A DNA stretch of 64,000 nucleotides from Mycobacterium sp. IS-836 (GCF_001954275.1 NZ_MBEU01000013.1:1-64000), one strand, 5' to 3'. Positions 1 through 8,725 are shown, numbered from the stretch's first letter. The notes: generated from the sequence alone by a model not told the origin. Program-made: numbers and translations.

Positions 1-2
1 CC

Positions 3-611
3 CGAATCTTCGATGACGTCGACATCCAGGTAGTCGGGCTCGGCCTCCTCGGCGACCTCGACCTTCAGGACGACCGGTACGAATACGTCGACGACTCTTC
101 TGGATTGGAGCCGGAAGAGGATCCCGAAGACGACGCGGAAGCGCGGGCGGCCGTCGCATCCCCGGGCTTACGGCGGCAGCGTCGATACGACTCCAAGACC
201 GCCGCAGCGGTCAGCGCCCGCAAATACGCATTCCGCAAGCGCGTGCTGATGGTGATGGCGGTCGTGTTGGTCGGCTCGGCGACGGCCGCGTTCAAGGTGT
301 CGCCGACGGCGTGGTGGGTGTGCGGCAGCGCCACCGCGGTGACCGTGCTTTACCTCGGCTATCTGCGCCGGCAGACCCGCATCGAGGAGAAGGTGCGTCG
401 GCGCCGGATGCAGCGGATGGCCCGCGCGCGGCTCGGCGTGGAGAACGCATACGAGCGCGAGTACGACGTGGTCCCCTCGCGGTTGCGGCGCCCGGGCGCG
501 GTGGTGCTGGAGATCGACGACGAGGATCCGATCTTCGAGCACCTGGACTACGCGATGCCCATGCGGAACTACGGGTGGCCTAGGGACTTGCCGCGGGCCG
601 TCGGCGAGTAG
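3..611 (+). CDS. glpR: GlpR/SepX-like membrane protein (5' truncated)
   Basis: The reading frame is open from the first bases of the window, so the N-terminus lies outside. The visible part has an acidic stretch rich in Glu and Asp, a basic segment, two adjacent hydrophobic helices (about 241-360), and then a very basic Arg-rich cytoplasmic region and an acidic tail ending in RAVGE. This layout and its position just before a tRNA-Ala gene match Rv0996 of M. tuberculosis, annotated as the gephyrin-like molybdotransferase receptor GlpR, also called SepX, a divisome-associated membrane protein in actinobacteria. A TTG at 105 is in frame but there is no reason to start there, because coding continues upstream. 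The family assignment rests on layout and synteny; the specific role is known from the family, not shown here. Confidence 0.75.
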   Translation, partial: RIFDDVDIQVVGLGLLGDLDLQDDRYEYVDDSSGLEPEEDPEDDAEARAAVASPGLRRQRRYDSKTAAAVSARKYAFRKRVLMVMAVVLVGSATAAFKVSPTAWWVCGSATAVTVLYLGYLRRQTRIEEKVRRRRMQRMARARLGVENAYEREYDVVPSRLRRPGAVVLEIDDEDPIFEHLDYAMPMRNYGWPRDLPRAVGE

Positions 612-661
612 TCCCTAGCGATGCTGGTGCCGCCCCGGAACTGGTAGCCTGCTAGCGATCA

Positions 662-734
662 GGGGCTATGGCGCAGTTGGTAGCGCGACTCGTTCGCATC
701 GAGTAGGTCAGGGGTTCGAATCCCCTTAGCTCCA
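662..734 (+). tRNA. tRNA-Ala (anticodon CGC)
   Basis: The cloverleaf can be drawn by hand. The acceptor stem GGGGCTA (662-668) pairs with TAGCTCC (727-733), with one G-T pair. The anticodon stem ACTCG/CGAGT encloses the loop TTCGCAT, giving anticodon CGC, which reads the Ala codon GCG. The T arm is AGGGG-TTCGAAT-CCCCT. The discriminator base is A734 and the next bases are CCG, so the 3' CCA is not encoded. Confidence 0.95.
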
Positions 735-895
735 CCGAGTTTGAATCGGTTTTGCCGCCGCAATGGGTCACGACCTCGGCCCGCGCTGCAGCAGATTCGA
801 TTGCCGCATCCAACGGCGCACATTGTTCGGTAACACGAACCGCCGGGAATGCGGCAGGTGATCGACATCATCATCGCGGTAGACGCGCCGCTGGC

Positions 896-1759
896 TCAAA
901 CCACTTGACAACTGTCGTCTCGTGGGTCCTCGCATTCAGGGATGCCCAAATTGCCGATCTTTAGTTGGGGGCTGGTAACTGATCCGTTTGAACGCCCCCG
1001 TGGGTCCAAATGGTTTACGTAGTCCCACGACCACTCCGAGTCCGGCGAGGGTGGAGCGGTTGTGAGGAATCCGTCCTTACCGCCTATTTCCAAAGATTTG
1101 GTCTTTCCATTCACGACGACATCGATGAAGATCTTCCAACGGTAGGTCGCTTTGGCGGCCCTGGCGGAGACCAGGAACGTTTCGGTCTCACCTTTGGCGA
1201 GAGTGAATCCGAATGGCGCATTTGAGTCGGATTTGTAGTCGACCGTGGGAGGTTTGGCATCAAGGTCGACCGAGATTCCGCGTCGTTGCGCGACGCCCTG
1301 GGACATGCATACAACGCCGATCCCGGTCAGCGGCGGCGAGGTGTCGATAACGCTTACACGCATGCTTTTAAGGAGGACAGCCTTGTCGGTTGTGCCCTGG
1401 GCCACGATCTGCACAACGGTTTCACCGGCGTCGACGCCTTGGTTGTCCGTTGCCCACTGGTGGAAATCATCACATCCCCGGTCCGGTTTGCCATGGGTTT
1501 GGACAGTGGAAGGGATGATGAGGGGCCTGAGGGGGGCACTCACGCCGCTGATCTTGGCGGGGTCAGATTCGACGGACAGCATCACCGCATCGCTGGGATC
1601 GAAACTCACTTGCTCCAGATGATTGAATGCCCACGTACCTCCAGCGGCTCCTAATGCCGTGAGCGCGGCCATTATAATCGCGCCGGGCACTGAAAACAGT
1701 TTCCGCCACCACGGCTTCGGTGCAGTTTCTTTTTCCGTTTCTTTTTCTGTCACGACCAT
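896..1759 (-). CDS. Hypothetical single-pass anchored extracytoplasmic protein
   Basis: I do not recognise a family. The product of about 287 residues begins with a short charged stretch with a repeated KETEKE motif, then WWRKLF and one hydrophobic helix (roughly residues 25-45) rich in Ala and Gly. The rest is a soluble domain with two cysteines (CDDF, VVCMSQG) and two more near the C-terminus (IPECEDPRDDSCQ) that could form disulfides outside the membrane. The ATG at 1759 is preferred over an in-frame TTG at 1768 because GGGG lies just before it. The gene stands alone on this strand, 70 bases downstream of the NHL-repeat gene on the same strand. The extracytoplasmic location is inferred from topology. 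Confidence 0.6.
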   Translation of the reverse strand: MVVTEKETEKETAPKPWWRKLFSVPGAIIMAALTALGAAGGTWAFNHLEQVSFDPSDAVMLSVESDPAKISGVSAPLRPLIIPSTVQTHGKPDRGCDDFHQWATDNQGVDAGETVVQIVAQGTTDKAVLLKSMRVSVIDTSPPLTGIGVVCMSQGVAQRRGISVDLDAKPPTVDYKSDSNAPFGFTLAKGETETFLVSARAAKATYRWKIFIDVVVNGKTKSLEIGGKDGFLTTAPPSPDSEWSWDYVNHLDPRGRSNGSVTSPQLKIGNLGIPECEDPRDDSCQVV

Positions 1760-1829
1760 CGGCCCCAAAATTGACTAACTGGCCAGAAAACTATATCGGC
1801 TCGACCAGATGACGCGGACGGTTTCGTCC

Positions 1830-3614
1830 CTAGCCCGCCGGTAGTTTGACGACCCGGTTGAGAGCACCGGCGACGTAGAGGTTTCCGGCGCTGTCCACCG
1901 CCACACCGTTAGGACCGTCGAGGTCGGTGAAGGGCAGCACCGTCGGGGTGGACGAGCCCGCCGCTAGCTTCAGTACCCGGTTGTTGGCGCCATCATCGGT
2001 GATGTAGAGGGTGCCGATGCTGTCCACCGCCACACCCAGGGGACTGAGGCCGGTGATCAGCACTTCCTGGGTGGACGAGCCCGCTGCCAGCTTCAGCACC
2101 CGGCTGTTGTGGACGTCGGCGACGTAGACGGTGCCGATGCCATCGACCGCGACACCGCTGGGACGGTCGAGGCCGATGAACGGCAGCACTTCCTGGTTGG
2201 ACGAGCCCGCCGCCAGTCTCAGCACCCGGCCGTAGCCATCGACGACGTAGACGGCTCCGCCGCTGTCCACCGCCACGCCCTGGGGACCGCCGAGGCCGGT
2301 GAACGGCAGCACTTGTTGGTTGGACGAGCCCGCCGCGAGCTTCAGCACCCGGTTGTTGCCGAAGTCGGCGACGTAGACGGCTCCGCCGCTGTCCACCGCC
2401 ACTGATAAGGGATATTTGAGGCCGGTGAACGGCAGCACTTCCTGGTTGGACGAGCCCGCCGCGAGCTTCAGCACCCGATTGCTGTTGCCATCGGCGACGA
2501 AGAGGCTGCCGCTGCTGTCCACCGCCACACCCGCGATACCGGTGAGGCCCGTGAACGGCAGCGCAATCTGAGCGCCATAGGACCGTGCCGATGTCGGGGG
2601 TGACGACGATGTGGGGATGGACTCCGATGACCCCGCCGGTAGTTTGACGACCTGGACCAAGTTGCAGACAGCTTGCGAACAGTGGTTGAAGTCGATGACA
2701 TACACGTTGCCGGCGGTGTCCACCGCCACGCTATGGCCGGGCGCAATCAGGCCGGTAAACGGAAGCTCGACCTGGGTGTTTGACCCCGCCGGCAGTTTGA
2801 GCACCCGCTTGTTGCCGTTATCAACGATGTAGACGGTCCCGGCGCCGTCCACTGCCACACCGCCGGGATTGTTCAGGCCGGTGAACGGCAGCTTGGTCGG
2901 GGTGCTAGGCAACGGCGGGAGTTTGAGCACCTGGTTGTTCTCCCCGTCGGTCACGTAGACGTTGCCGGCGCTGTCCGCCGCCACGCCATTGGGAGTCTGC
3001 AAGCCGGTGAACGGCAGCTCGACCTGAGGGCGTGGCCCTGCCCGCAGTTTCAGCACCCGCCTATTGCCCCAGTCGGTCACGTAAACGTTGTCGGCGGTGT
3101 CCACGGCCACACCGCCGAGGTCGTTGAGGCCGGTGAACGGCAGCTCGACCTGGGTGTTCGACCCCGCCGGCAGTTTGAGCACCCGCTTGTTGCCAAAGTC
3201 GGTCACGTAGACGTTGCTGGAGGTGTCCACCGCTACGCCGTCGGGACCGTTTAGGCCGGTGAACGGCAGCTTGACCGGCGTGTTCGACCCCGCCGAGAGT
3301 TTGAGCACCTGGTTGGAGGTGATGGCTCCGTCAGTCACGTAGACGTTGCCGGCGCTATCCACCGCCACACCGCCAGGATTGTTCAGGCCGTTGAACGGGA
3401 GAACGACCTGAGACGAATAATGTGTTGGCGATGGTGGTGTTTTCTTGATGCCGGTCGACCGTCCGACGAACGCCACAATTGAGATAGCAACGGCGATAAC
3501 GACAATAGCGGCGGCAACCACCCAGCCCCACCTGGTGAGCGAGCGGGACGGCGCCGTGTCAGAATCCGTCTGATCCGACGGTGGCGTCCCGTCCGCGGCA
3601 TCCTGCCCTGCCAC
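1830..3614 (-). CDS. Membrane-anchored NHL-repeat double beta-propeller protein
   Basis: The protein has 594 residues and a GTG start. An acidic N-terminal tail is followed by one transmembrane helix (about residues 30-50, WGWVVAAAIVVIAVAISIV) and then twelve NHL repeats of about 42 residues. Each carries the signature LPFTGL...GVAVD..GNVYVTD...RVLKL.AGS. A Ser/Pro-rich linker separates repeats 1-6 from 7-12, so two six-bladed propellers are expected. The repeats resemble the extracellular sensor domain of mycobacterial PknD, but no kinase domain is present and no neighbour supplies one. One copy (repeat 6) has an insertion with two Cys (NHCSQAVCN) that may form a disulfide. Ligand binding at the cell surface is inferred from the fold. 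DNA-level repetition between blades is high, suggesting recent internal duplication. Confidence 0.85.
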   Translation of the reverse strand: MAGQDAADGTPPSDQTDSDTAPSRSLTRWGWVVAAAIVVIAVAISIVAFVGRSTGIKKTPPSPTHYSSQVVLPFNGLNNPGGVAVDSAGNVYVTDGAITSNQVLKLSAGSNTPVKLPFTGLNGPDGVAVDTSSNVYVTDFGNKRVLKLPAGSNTQVELPFTGLNDLGGVAVDTADNVYVTDWGNRRVLKLRAGPRPQVELPFTGLQTPNGVAADSAGNVYVTDGENNQVLKLPPLPSTPTKLPFTGLNNPGGVAVDGAGTVYIVDNGNKRVLKLPAGSNTQVELPFTGLIAPGHSVAVDTAGNVYVIDFNHCSQAVCNLVQVVKLPAGSSESIPTSSSPPTSARSYGAQIALPFTGLTGIAGVAVDSSGSLFVADGNSNRVLKLAAGSSNQEVLPFTGLKYPLSVAVDSGGAVYVADFGNNRVLKLAAGSSNQQVLPFTGLGGPQGVAVDSGGAVYVVDGYGRVLRLAAGSSNQEVLPFIGLDRPSGVAVDGIGTVYVADVHNSRVLKLAAGSSTQEVLITGLSPLGVAVDSIGTLYITDDGANNRVLKLAAGSSTPTVLPFTDLDGPNGVAVDSAGNLYVAGALNRVVKLPAG

Positions 3615-3811
3615 ACTCAGGATGCTAAGCGTTCACACCAACTCAAGCTGTCGATCGGGAAATCGCCCGTCAGCTCGGCGCCGATCCGACTCAGATGTTC
3701 GAGCAGATCGGCCGGTCATTGACCTCCTTGCCAACCTCTAACCTGCCCCGAGGGCACCCCCGTCGTCCGGATCGTCGGCGTTTGCAGGGCCGCTTTGCAG
3801 AGGCCGTTCTT

Positions 3812-4552
3812 TCACCCCGGCTTTCCGGCGGCGACAAACTGCAGCGCGCGCTGCGTCTGCTGTTCGATGTCGACCAGGCCGGCCGACGAAAACAGGTCGA
3901 CAAAGGCCGCTCGGTCGAACATCGTGAGCCCGATTGCGCGCGCCCCGGCCGTCAGGGCGTGGCGGATCGGCGCGGCTTCGCGGGCGTAACTGGTGAGGAT
4001 CGCGATGCGGCCTCCAGGCTTCAGCACTCGCATCATCTCGCGAGCGACCCCGAACGGCTCGGGCATCAAGTACAGCGCGCCGAAACAGCAGACAGCGTCG
4101 AATGTTTCGTCGCCGAACGGCAACTTGCGGGCATCGCCGCGGACATAACATGTCCGTTGCCCGCTGTTGTCCAGCACGGCCCGAGTCAGCATGGGCTCAG
4201 AAATATCGAATCCGACCGCGAGGCCGCTATCGGGTAGTTGCTCCGCGAGCGGCGCCGTGAAATTGCCTGGGCCGCAAGCAACATCGAGTAATCGTCGAGC
4301 GGTAGACAGGCGCAGCGCCGATGACGCGCGTTGTTGCTCGGCGCGGTGGGTCACGCCGCTGGCCACGTAGAAAGCGGTCGGACGCCACAGCCGCTCGTAC
4401 ACGGTCGCGACGAATGGGCTGTTCATCGCGCGCTGGGCAACGGTGGGAACCGGAGAACTCGTCGATTCCCCCAACACATCGAGAAATCCGTGCCGCAGCA
4501 CCGCGGTCTCGTCGAGGAGGCCACGGGTCAACTCGACGGGATCCTGGCTCAT
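3812..4552 (-). CDS. Class I SAM-dependent methyltransferase (Methyltransf_11 type)
   Basis: The product of about 246 residues contains the SAM-binding motif I LLDVACGPGNFT, an acidic residue after strand 2 (VGFDIS), GDARKLPFGDETFDAV for motif II and MRVLKPGGRIAI for motif III, typical of UbiE-like methyltransferases. The ATG at 4552 (MSQDPVEL) is preferred. An earlier in-frame ATG at 4636 would put a palindromic regulator site inside the coding region and add about 28 residues with no family character. The gene is transcribed away from a YraQ-type permease, and a Zur-like box lies 68 bases upstream of the start, so zinc-dependent control is possible. The substrate is unknown. Confidence 0.8.
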   Translation of the reverse strand: MSQDPVELTRGLLDETAVLRHGFLDVLGESTSSPVPTVAQRAMNSPFVATVYERLWRPTAFYVASGVTHRAEQQRASSALRLSTARRLLDVACGPGNFTAPLAEQLPDSGLAVGFDISEPMLTRAVLDNSGQRTCYVRGDARKLPFGDETFDAVCCFGALYLMPEPFGVAREMMRVLKPGGRIAILTSYAREAAPIRHALTAGARAIGLTMFDRAAFVDLFSSAGLVDIEQQTQRALQFVAAGKPG

Positions 4553-4620
4553 TTGTTCCGACGCTAGTGGGCGGTGCAGCCACGCCGACGCCCCGGGTTC
4601 GGCGAAGCGGCGCTCGCAAG

Positions 4621-4635
4621 TGATAATCATTTTCA
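4621..4635. promoter_or_regulatory. Candidate Zur (zinc uptake regulator) box
   Basis: TGATAATCATTTTCA is a 7-1-7 dyad with a single mismatch between its arms (TGATAAT versus TGAAAAT). It closely resembles the mycobacterial Zur/FurB consensus built around TGAAAATCATTTTCA, as remembered. It sits between a methyltransferase (start 4552, minus strand) and a permease operon (start 4678, plus strand), where one repressor could control both. The assignment is by motif only; a Fur-family paralogue such as IdeR is less likely because IdeR boxes have a different core. Confidence 0.6.
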
Positions 4636-4677
4636 TTCCATGAATTGCTCCCTGATGTTTGTCGCCGGGTGGACCCG

Positions 4678-5667
4678 ATGAGCGCCGCGCGCGTCCTGCG
4701 CGTCGGCTCCATGGAAGTACTGGTCCTCGGTCTGGTGGCATTCGCGATCGGCGGGACGTGGCTGCGTGCCAACGTGGCGCGCAGCGACACGCTGGCGACC
4801 GCGGGCACGGTGTTCTGCGGAGTCTTCGTCCAGGCCCTGCCCTTCCTGGGCTTGGGAGTTCTGGTCAGCGGATTGATCGCGGTGTTCGTGCCGCCCGAGC
4901 GGCTGGTGCGCTGGCTGCCCCGCCGTCCCGCATCGGCGGTCGTCGCCGCCGGCCTGGCCGGGGCCGCGCTGCCCGGATGCGAATGCGGGTCGGTTCCAGT
5001 CGCGCGGCGTTTGTTCGGGGACGGCGGCGCGGCGGGAGCGGCGGCGCTGACGTTCATGCTCGCGGCCCCGGCCATCAATCCGGTCGTGGTGGTTGCGACG
5101 GCCGTCGCGTTTCCCGGTCAGCCGAAAATGGTGATCGCTCGCGTGGGCGCGTCGTTGTTGACCGCCCTCGTGATGGGTTTGGTGTGGTCACGGTGGGGGC
5201 GCACCGAGTGGATCACCCGACGGCTGCCACCGAACGCCATGCCCACGTCGGGATCCAGGTGGCAGCAATTCAGCGAAGTCGCCCGGCAGGACTTTCTGCA
5301 GGCGGCGGCCTACCTGGTCATCGGAGCGGCCGCCGCCGCCGCATTACACGTTGCGGTGCCTGCGCGGGTTTTCGAGCACGTGGGCGCGCACTTGATCCTC
5401 GGCGTCATCGTGATGGCGGCTTTGGCGGTGGCGCTGGCGGTGTGCTCGGAGGCCGACGCGTTCGTGGCCTCGAGCCTGACGATGGTTCCGCTGGTCCCGC
5501 GGCTGGTTTTCCTGGTGGTGGGCCCGGCCGTCGACGTCAAGCTGCTGGCGATGCAGTCCGGCATGTTCGGCCGGGCGTTCGCCGCCCGGTTCGCCCCCGC
5601 CACGCTAGTGGTCGCCGTCGCGGCGGCCACCATAATCGGCGTAATCCTCCTAGGCGCATCGGCATGA
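4678..5667 (+). CDS. YraQ/DUF318-family permease
   Basis: The protein of about 329 residues has eight or so hydrophobic helices and the family signature around LPGCECGSVPVARRL, where Cys and Glu residues lie in a membrane loop, followed by FMLAAPAINPVVVVATAVAF. A second half repeats the pattern with VCSEADAFVASS. This matches the permease family DUF318 (YraQ, YcgR). Start choice: ATG 4678 has a GGTGGA ribosome site at a good distance, whereas the in-frame ATG at 4645 has none. Its stop overlaps the start of the next gene in ATGA. The family is often paired with a YcgQ-type partner, as here, and some pairs are predicted to be under zinc control. Zinc-linked transport is inferred from the upstream Zur-like box; the transported substrate is not established. 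Confidence 0.8.
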   Translation: MSAARVLRVGSMEVLVLGLVAFAIGGTWLRANVARSDTLATAGTVFCGVFVQALPFLGLGVLVSGLIAVFVPPERLVRWLPRRPASAVVAAGLAGAALPGCECGSVPVARRLFGDGGAAGAAALTFMLAAPAINPVVVVATAVAFPGQPKMVIARVGASLLTALVMGLVWSRWGRTEWITRRLPPNAMPTSGSRWQQFSEVARQDFLQAAAYLVIGAAAAAALHVAVPARVFEHVGAHLILGVIVMAALAVALAVCSEADAFVASSLTMVPLVPRLVFLVVGPAVDVKLLAMQSGMFGRAFAARFAPATLVVAVAAATIIGVILLGASA

Positions 5668-6371
5668 GGCGCGAAACCGAGAACACCATCCTGCTGCTGG
5701 TGGGCCTGAGCATCGGGATGATCACCCTCACCGGCGCGTTCACCCGCTACGTCAAGCCGTCGCTGTTGCCCTGGCTGGCGATCACCGCCGTCCTCGCCAT
5801 CGGGTTCGCGCTTGCGGCGATCGTCGGAGACATCAGGCGTGGCGGGCCCGCGCATGACGGGGACGGGCATTCCCATCGCACCGGCGTGGTGTGGCTGCTC
5901 GTCGTGCCCATCGTCGTGCTGATCTTTGTCACGCCTCCGCCGTTGCGGCCGCAGGCCGCCACCCGGGTGACGAACGTGTCCAATGACGTTCTGCGCCATG
6001 CGTTTCCGCCATTGGCGCCCGGACGAGCCCCCGACGTCTCGCTGCCCGAGGTGGTGATGCGCGCGGCCAACGACAGCTCGGGTTCGTTGACCAATCGGCT
6101 GATCACGGTGACCGGTTTTGTCCTCAACGAACCGGGCGGCGTCGACCTTGCCCGCATCGTCATCATCTGCTGCGCCGCCGACGCCCAACTCGCGCGGATC
6201 CATCTGCGCGACCACGACGGCGGCGCCGCCACAAAGTTCCCCGACAACACCTGGTTGCGGGTCGAGGGCGAGGTGACCCCCGCGGTTCGGCAGCCGCACA
6301 CGCCGCCGATCCCGACGTTGCGGGCCGTCACGATCACGCCGGTGAACCCCCCGGCAAACCAGTACGCCTGA
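5664..6371 (+). CDS. TIGR03943/YcgQ-family permease partner protein
   Basis: The product has 235 residues. The N-terminal half has two or three transmembrane helices around a His/Asp-rich loop (HDGDGHSHRTG) that could bind metal. A third hydrophobic segment leads into an extracellular C-terminal domain containing LTNRLITVTGFVLNE and the motif IVIICCAADAQ, followed by LRVEGEV. This domain order matches the TIGR03943 family (B. subtilis YcgQ), which accompanies YraQ-type permeases. It starts at ATG 5664, overlapping the permease stop in ATGA, so the two are almost certainly translated together. The His-rich loop and Cys pair fit a metal-related role, but that is inference. Confidence 0.8.
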   Translation: MRRETENTILLLVGLSIGMITLTGAFTRYVKPSLLPWLAITAVLAIGFALAAIVGDIRRGGPAHDGDGHSHRTGVVWLLVVPIVVLIFVTPPPLRPQAATRVTNVSNDVLRHAFPPLAPGRAPDVSLPEVVMRAANDSSGSLTNRLITVTGFVLNEPGGVDLARIVIICCAADAQLARIHLRDHDGGAATKFPDNTWLRVEGEVTPAVRQPHTPPIPTLRAVTITPVNPPANQYA

Positions 6372-6490
6372 GGGCCCGAGTCCGGCAAAAGCGCAACGCA
6401 CCTGCGGGTTCGTTGATACTCTGTGCCGGTTCCTTCGTGGCAAACAGGTGTTTTGGCACGCCGGCATGAACTGTTCGTGAGGTGGTTGTG

Positions 6491-7576
6491 ATGAGCGCGT
6501 ACCTCATGGACAGTGATTCGCAGCAACCGCTGAGCGAACCGCGTCGAAAGAGGATGTCCATGGCAGGTCCTCGAATCCGCGCACGCGCGCCGCTGCGGAT
6601 CTCGTTCGCCGGAGGCGGCACCGACGTGCCACCGTTCCCGGCGACCGAAGGCGGCTGCGTCCTATCGGCGACCATCGACCGCTACGCGCAGGGATCCCTG
6701 ACCCCGCGCACCGATCGTGTCGTCACCGTCGAGTCGGTGGACTTCAAGACCACCACCGAGATGAGCCTCGACAGCGAGATCCTCTACGACGGCAGCCTCG
6801 ATCTGATCAAGGCGGCGGTGCGGCGGTTCGGCCGCGACGGCACGGACGGCTACGACATGGTGCTGCGCTCAAGCGCTCCGCCCGGCTCGGGGCTGGGCTC
6901 CTCGTCGACGATGATGGTGGCGCTCACCGGCATGCTCGCCGAGCACTACGGGGTCCCCATGGGCGAATACGAAACCGCCCAACTGGCCTGCGCCATCGAA
7001 CGCGAAGACCTGGGCATCACCGGCGGCATGCAGGACATGTACGCCGCGACGTTCGGCGGATTCAACTTCATCGAGTTCACCGACCGGGTGATCGTTAATC
7101 CGCTGCGCATCCGCGACGAGATCGCCTACGAGCTCGAGATGAGCCTGCTGCTGTGCTTCACCGGCATCACGCGCGACTCCGCGCGAGTAATCGACGACCA
7201 AACACGCCGCGCCACAACGGGTGCCGACGACACGCTCGCGGGACTACGCGCCCAGAAAGAACTCGCCGTCGCCATGAAGGCCGCGCTGCTGACGGGCAAG
7301 CTCACCGATTTCGGCGCGCTGCTCGGCGAAGCCTGGACCCAGAAGAAACGCATGTCGCCCTACATCACCAACGAGCGCATCGACGAGCTCTACGACCTCG
7401 CCCTGAAAAACGGCGCACTGGGCGGCAAGATCACCGGCGCGGGCGGTGGCGGCTACATCCTGCTGTTCTGCGACTTCGCCAAAAAGCATCGCCTCATCGA
7501 AACGCTCGAGTCCGCCGGGGCCACCATCACCGAATTCGCCTTCGAGAGCAAGGGATTGACCACATGGCTGGCATGA
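6491..7576 (+). CDS. hddA: D-glycero-alpha-D-manno-heptose-7-phosphate kinase-like GHMP kinase
   Basis: This GHMP-superfamily sugar kinase has about 361 residues. The N-terminal substrate motif is RAPLRISFAGGGTDVPPF, the ATP-binding loop is APPGSGLGSSSTMMVALTG and the C-terminal motif is GGKITGAGGGGYILLFC, all in the order expected for HddA (Rv0115-type). HddA phosphorylates heptose 7-phosphate at C1 in the GDP-heptose pathway. Start: ATG 6491 follows GAGGTGG; upstream in-frame GTG codons are less well placed. The next gene, gmhA, overlaps its end, and gmhB follows, giving three consecutive steps of heptose activation. The guanylyltransferase (HddC) and an epimerase are not in the window. HddA, FucK-type and other GHMP kinases are similar, but the gmhA/gmhB context favours heptose. 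Confidence 0.88.
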   Translation: MSAYLMDSDSQQPLSEPRRKRMSMAGPRIRARAPLRISFAGGGTDVPPFPATEGGCVLSATIDRYAQGSLTPRTDRVVTVESVDFKTTTEMSLDSEILYDGSLDLIKAAVRRFGRDGTDGYDMVLRSSAPPGSGLGSSSTMMVALTGMLAEHYGVPMGEYETAQLACAIEREDLGITGGMQDMYAATFGGFNFIEFTDRVIVNPLRIRDEIAYELEMSLLLCFTGITRDSARVIDDQTRRATTGADDTLAGLRAQKELAVAMKAALLTGKLTDFGALLGEAWTQKKRMSPYITNERIDELYDLALKNGALGGKITGAGGGGYILLFCDFAKKHRLIETLESAGATITEFAFESKGLTTWLA

Positions 7577-8181
7577 GCATGTCGGACGTCGTCCCGCCCA
7601 GCGCGGCGACAGTTCAGGAGAGGTTGGCCGACACGATCGCGGTCAAGCGGCAGATGTTGGTCGGGGAGTTCGCGGCGCAGACCGTCGAGGTGGCGCGGGC
7701 CATGATCGATTCCCTGCGCTCCGGCGGCAAGGTGATCTTCTTCGGCAACGGCGGGTCGGCGCAAGACGCCGGCCATCTGGCCGCAGAACTCATGGGCCGC
7801 TTCGCTTTTGACCGCCCGGGCCTTGCCGCGCTCAGCCTTCCCGACGCCACGGCGGCGATGACGGCGATCGGTAACGACTACTCCTACGACGAGGTGTTCA
7901 CCCGTCAGGTGCTCGCCGCCGGGCGCCCGGGAGATGTGGTCGTCGGGCTCAGCACGTCGGGCAACTCACCGAACGTCGTGCGCGCGCTCGAGGCGGCCGG
8001 CCAGGCCGGGATGACGACCGTGGTGCTCACCGGCGCGCGGGGTGGGAAGGTGGCCGGCCTGGCCGACATCTGTATCCGGGTACCAAGCGACGACACCGGC
8101 CGGATCCAGGAGGCATGCCTGCACTTGGGTCACACGATTTGTGAAATGGTTGAGGCGGCACTGTTTTCGCGACCCGCGTGA
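7564..8181 (+). CDS. gmhA: Phosphoheptose isomerase
   Basis: This SIS-domain protein has 205 residues and converts sedoheptulose 7-phosphate to heptose 7-phosphate. Visible motifs are VIFFGNGGSAQDAGHLAAEL (phosphosugar loop plus the His and Glu used for zinc), LSTSGNSPNVVRALE, and the C-terminal LHLGHTICEMVE carrying the catalytic His. Three in-frame ATGs are possible (7564, 7573, 7579). 7564 is chosen because AAGGGA lies eight bases before it, but 7573 overlaps the hddA stop as ATGA and is equally reasonable. It is cytoplasmic and supplies the heptose pathway with hddA and gmhB. Confidence 0.92.
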   Translation: MAGMSMSDVVPPSAATVQERLADTIAVKRQMLVGEFAAQTVEVARAMIDSLRSGGKVIFFGNGGSAQDAGHLAAELMGRFAFDRPGLAALSLPDATAAMTAIGNDYSYDEVFTRQVLAAGRPGDVVVGLSTSGNSPNVVRALEAAGQAGMTTVVLTGARGGKVAGLADICIRVPSDDTGRIQEACLHLGHTICEMVEAALFSRPA

Positions 8182-8194
8182 GGCCGTCCTGACG

Positions 8195-8711
8195 ATGGAG
8201 TTGCGGCACGTGCGCACCGTGTTCCTGGACCGGGACGGGACGATCAACGTCAAGGCCGCCGAGGGCGAATATATTCGATCGCCGGCGGAATTGGTGCTGC
8301 TGCCCGGCGCGGCCAAGGCGCTGGCCGCACTCAACGCGGCAGGTATACGTACCGTCCTGGTGACCAACCAGCGTTGGCTGTCCGAACCGTCCGCTGACCC
8401 GGCATGTTTCGACGCCATCCAGAATCGTCTGCAAGAACTCCTAGCGGCCGAAGGCGCCCGGCTCGACGCCGCCTACCATTGCCCGCACGCGGCGGATAGC
8501 TGTGATTGCCGAAAACCACTGGGCGGCATGCTGTTCCGCGCGGCACGGGAACACGATTTCGACCTGGCCGAGTCGGTGATGATCGGCGACAGCGACGCCG
8601 ACGTGATGGCGGGCCGGGCCGCCGGCGCGGCGACCGTTCTGCTCCGTACCGGCGGCGGAGAGGCCGCGAACGCCGACGCCGTGGTGGACGACCTCGCCGC
8701 GGCCGTACGGC

Positions 8712-8725
<14 letters not shown>
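8195..8725 (+). CDS. gmhB: D-glycero-D-manno-heptose 1,7-bisphosphate phosphatase
   Basis: This HAD-superfamily phosphatase has 176 residues. Motif I is FLDRDGTIN (nucleophile Asp and acid/base Asp), motif II is VTNQ, motif III is the Lys of CRKPLGG, and motif IV is MIGDSDADVMAG. Between motifs II and III the zinc-binding set C-P-H...C-D-C is present, diagnostic for GmhB rather than generic histidinol phosphatases. It removes the C7 phosphate from heptose 1,7-bisphosphate in the cytoplasm. It starts 13 bases after gmhA and its last 14 bases overlap the convergent glycosyltransferase gene. Confidence 0.9.

Noticed and set aside
659..874. A minus-strand reading frame over the tRNA-Ala gene containing the phrase GIRTPDLL
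   Set aside because: This is a well-known artefact of reading through tRNA genes on the reverse strand; the cloverleaf is complete.
4553..4636. An upstream ATG extending the methyltransferase
   Set aside because: The extension overlaps the Zur-like palindrome and adds no conserved residues.
4659..6371. A single long plus-strand frame through the permease gene and its partner
   Set aside because: The first part is an Arg/Gly-rich out-of-frame translation of the permease; only the last 235 residues look like protein, and these start at ATG 5664.
5310..6467. Long minus-strand frames opposite the permease pair
   Set aside because: Their composition is Arg/His/Asp-rich and low complexity, as expected for antisense of GC-rich genes; no family motif was found.
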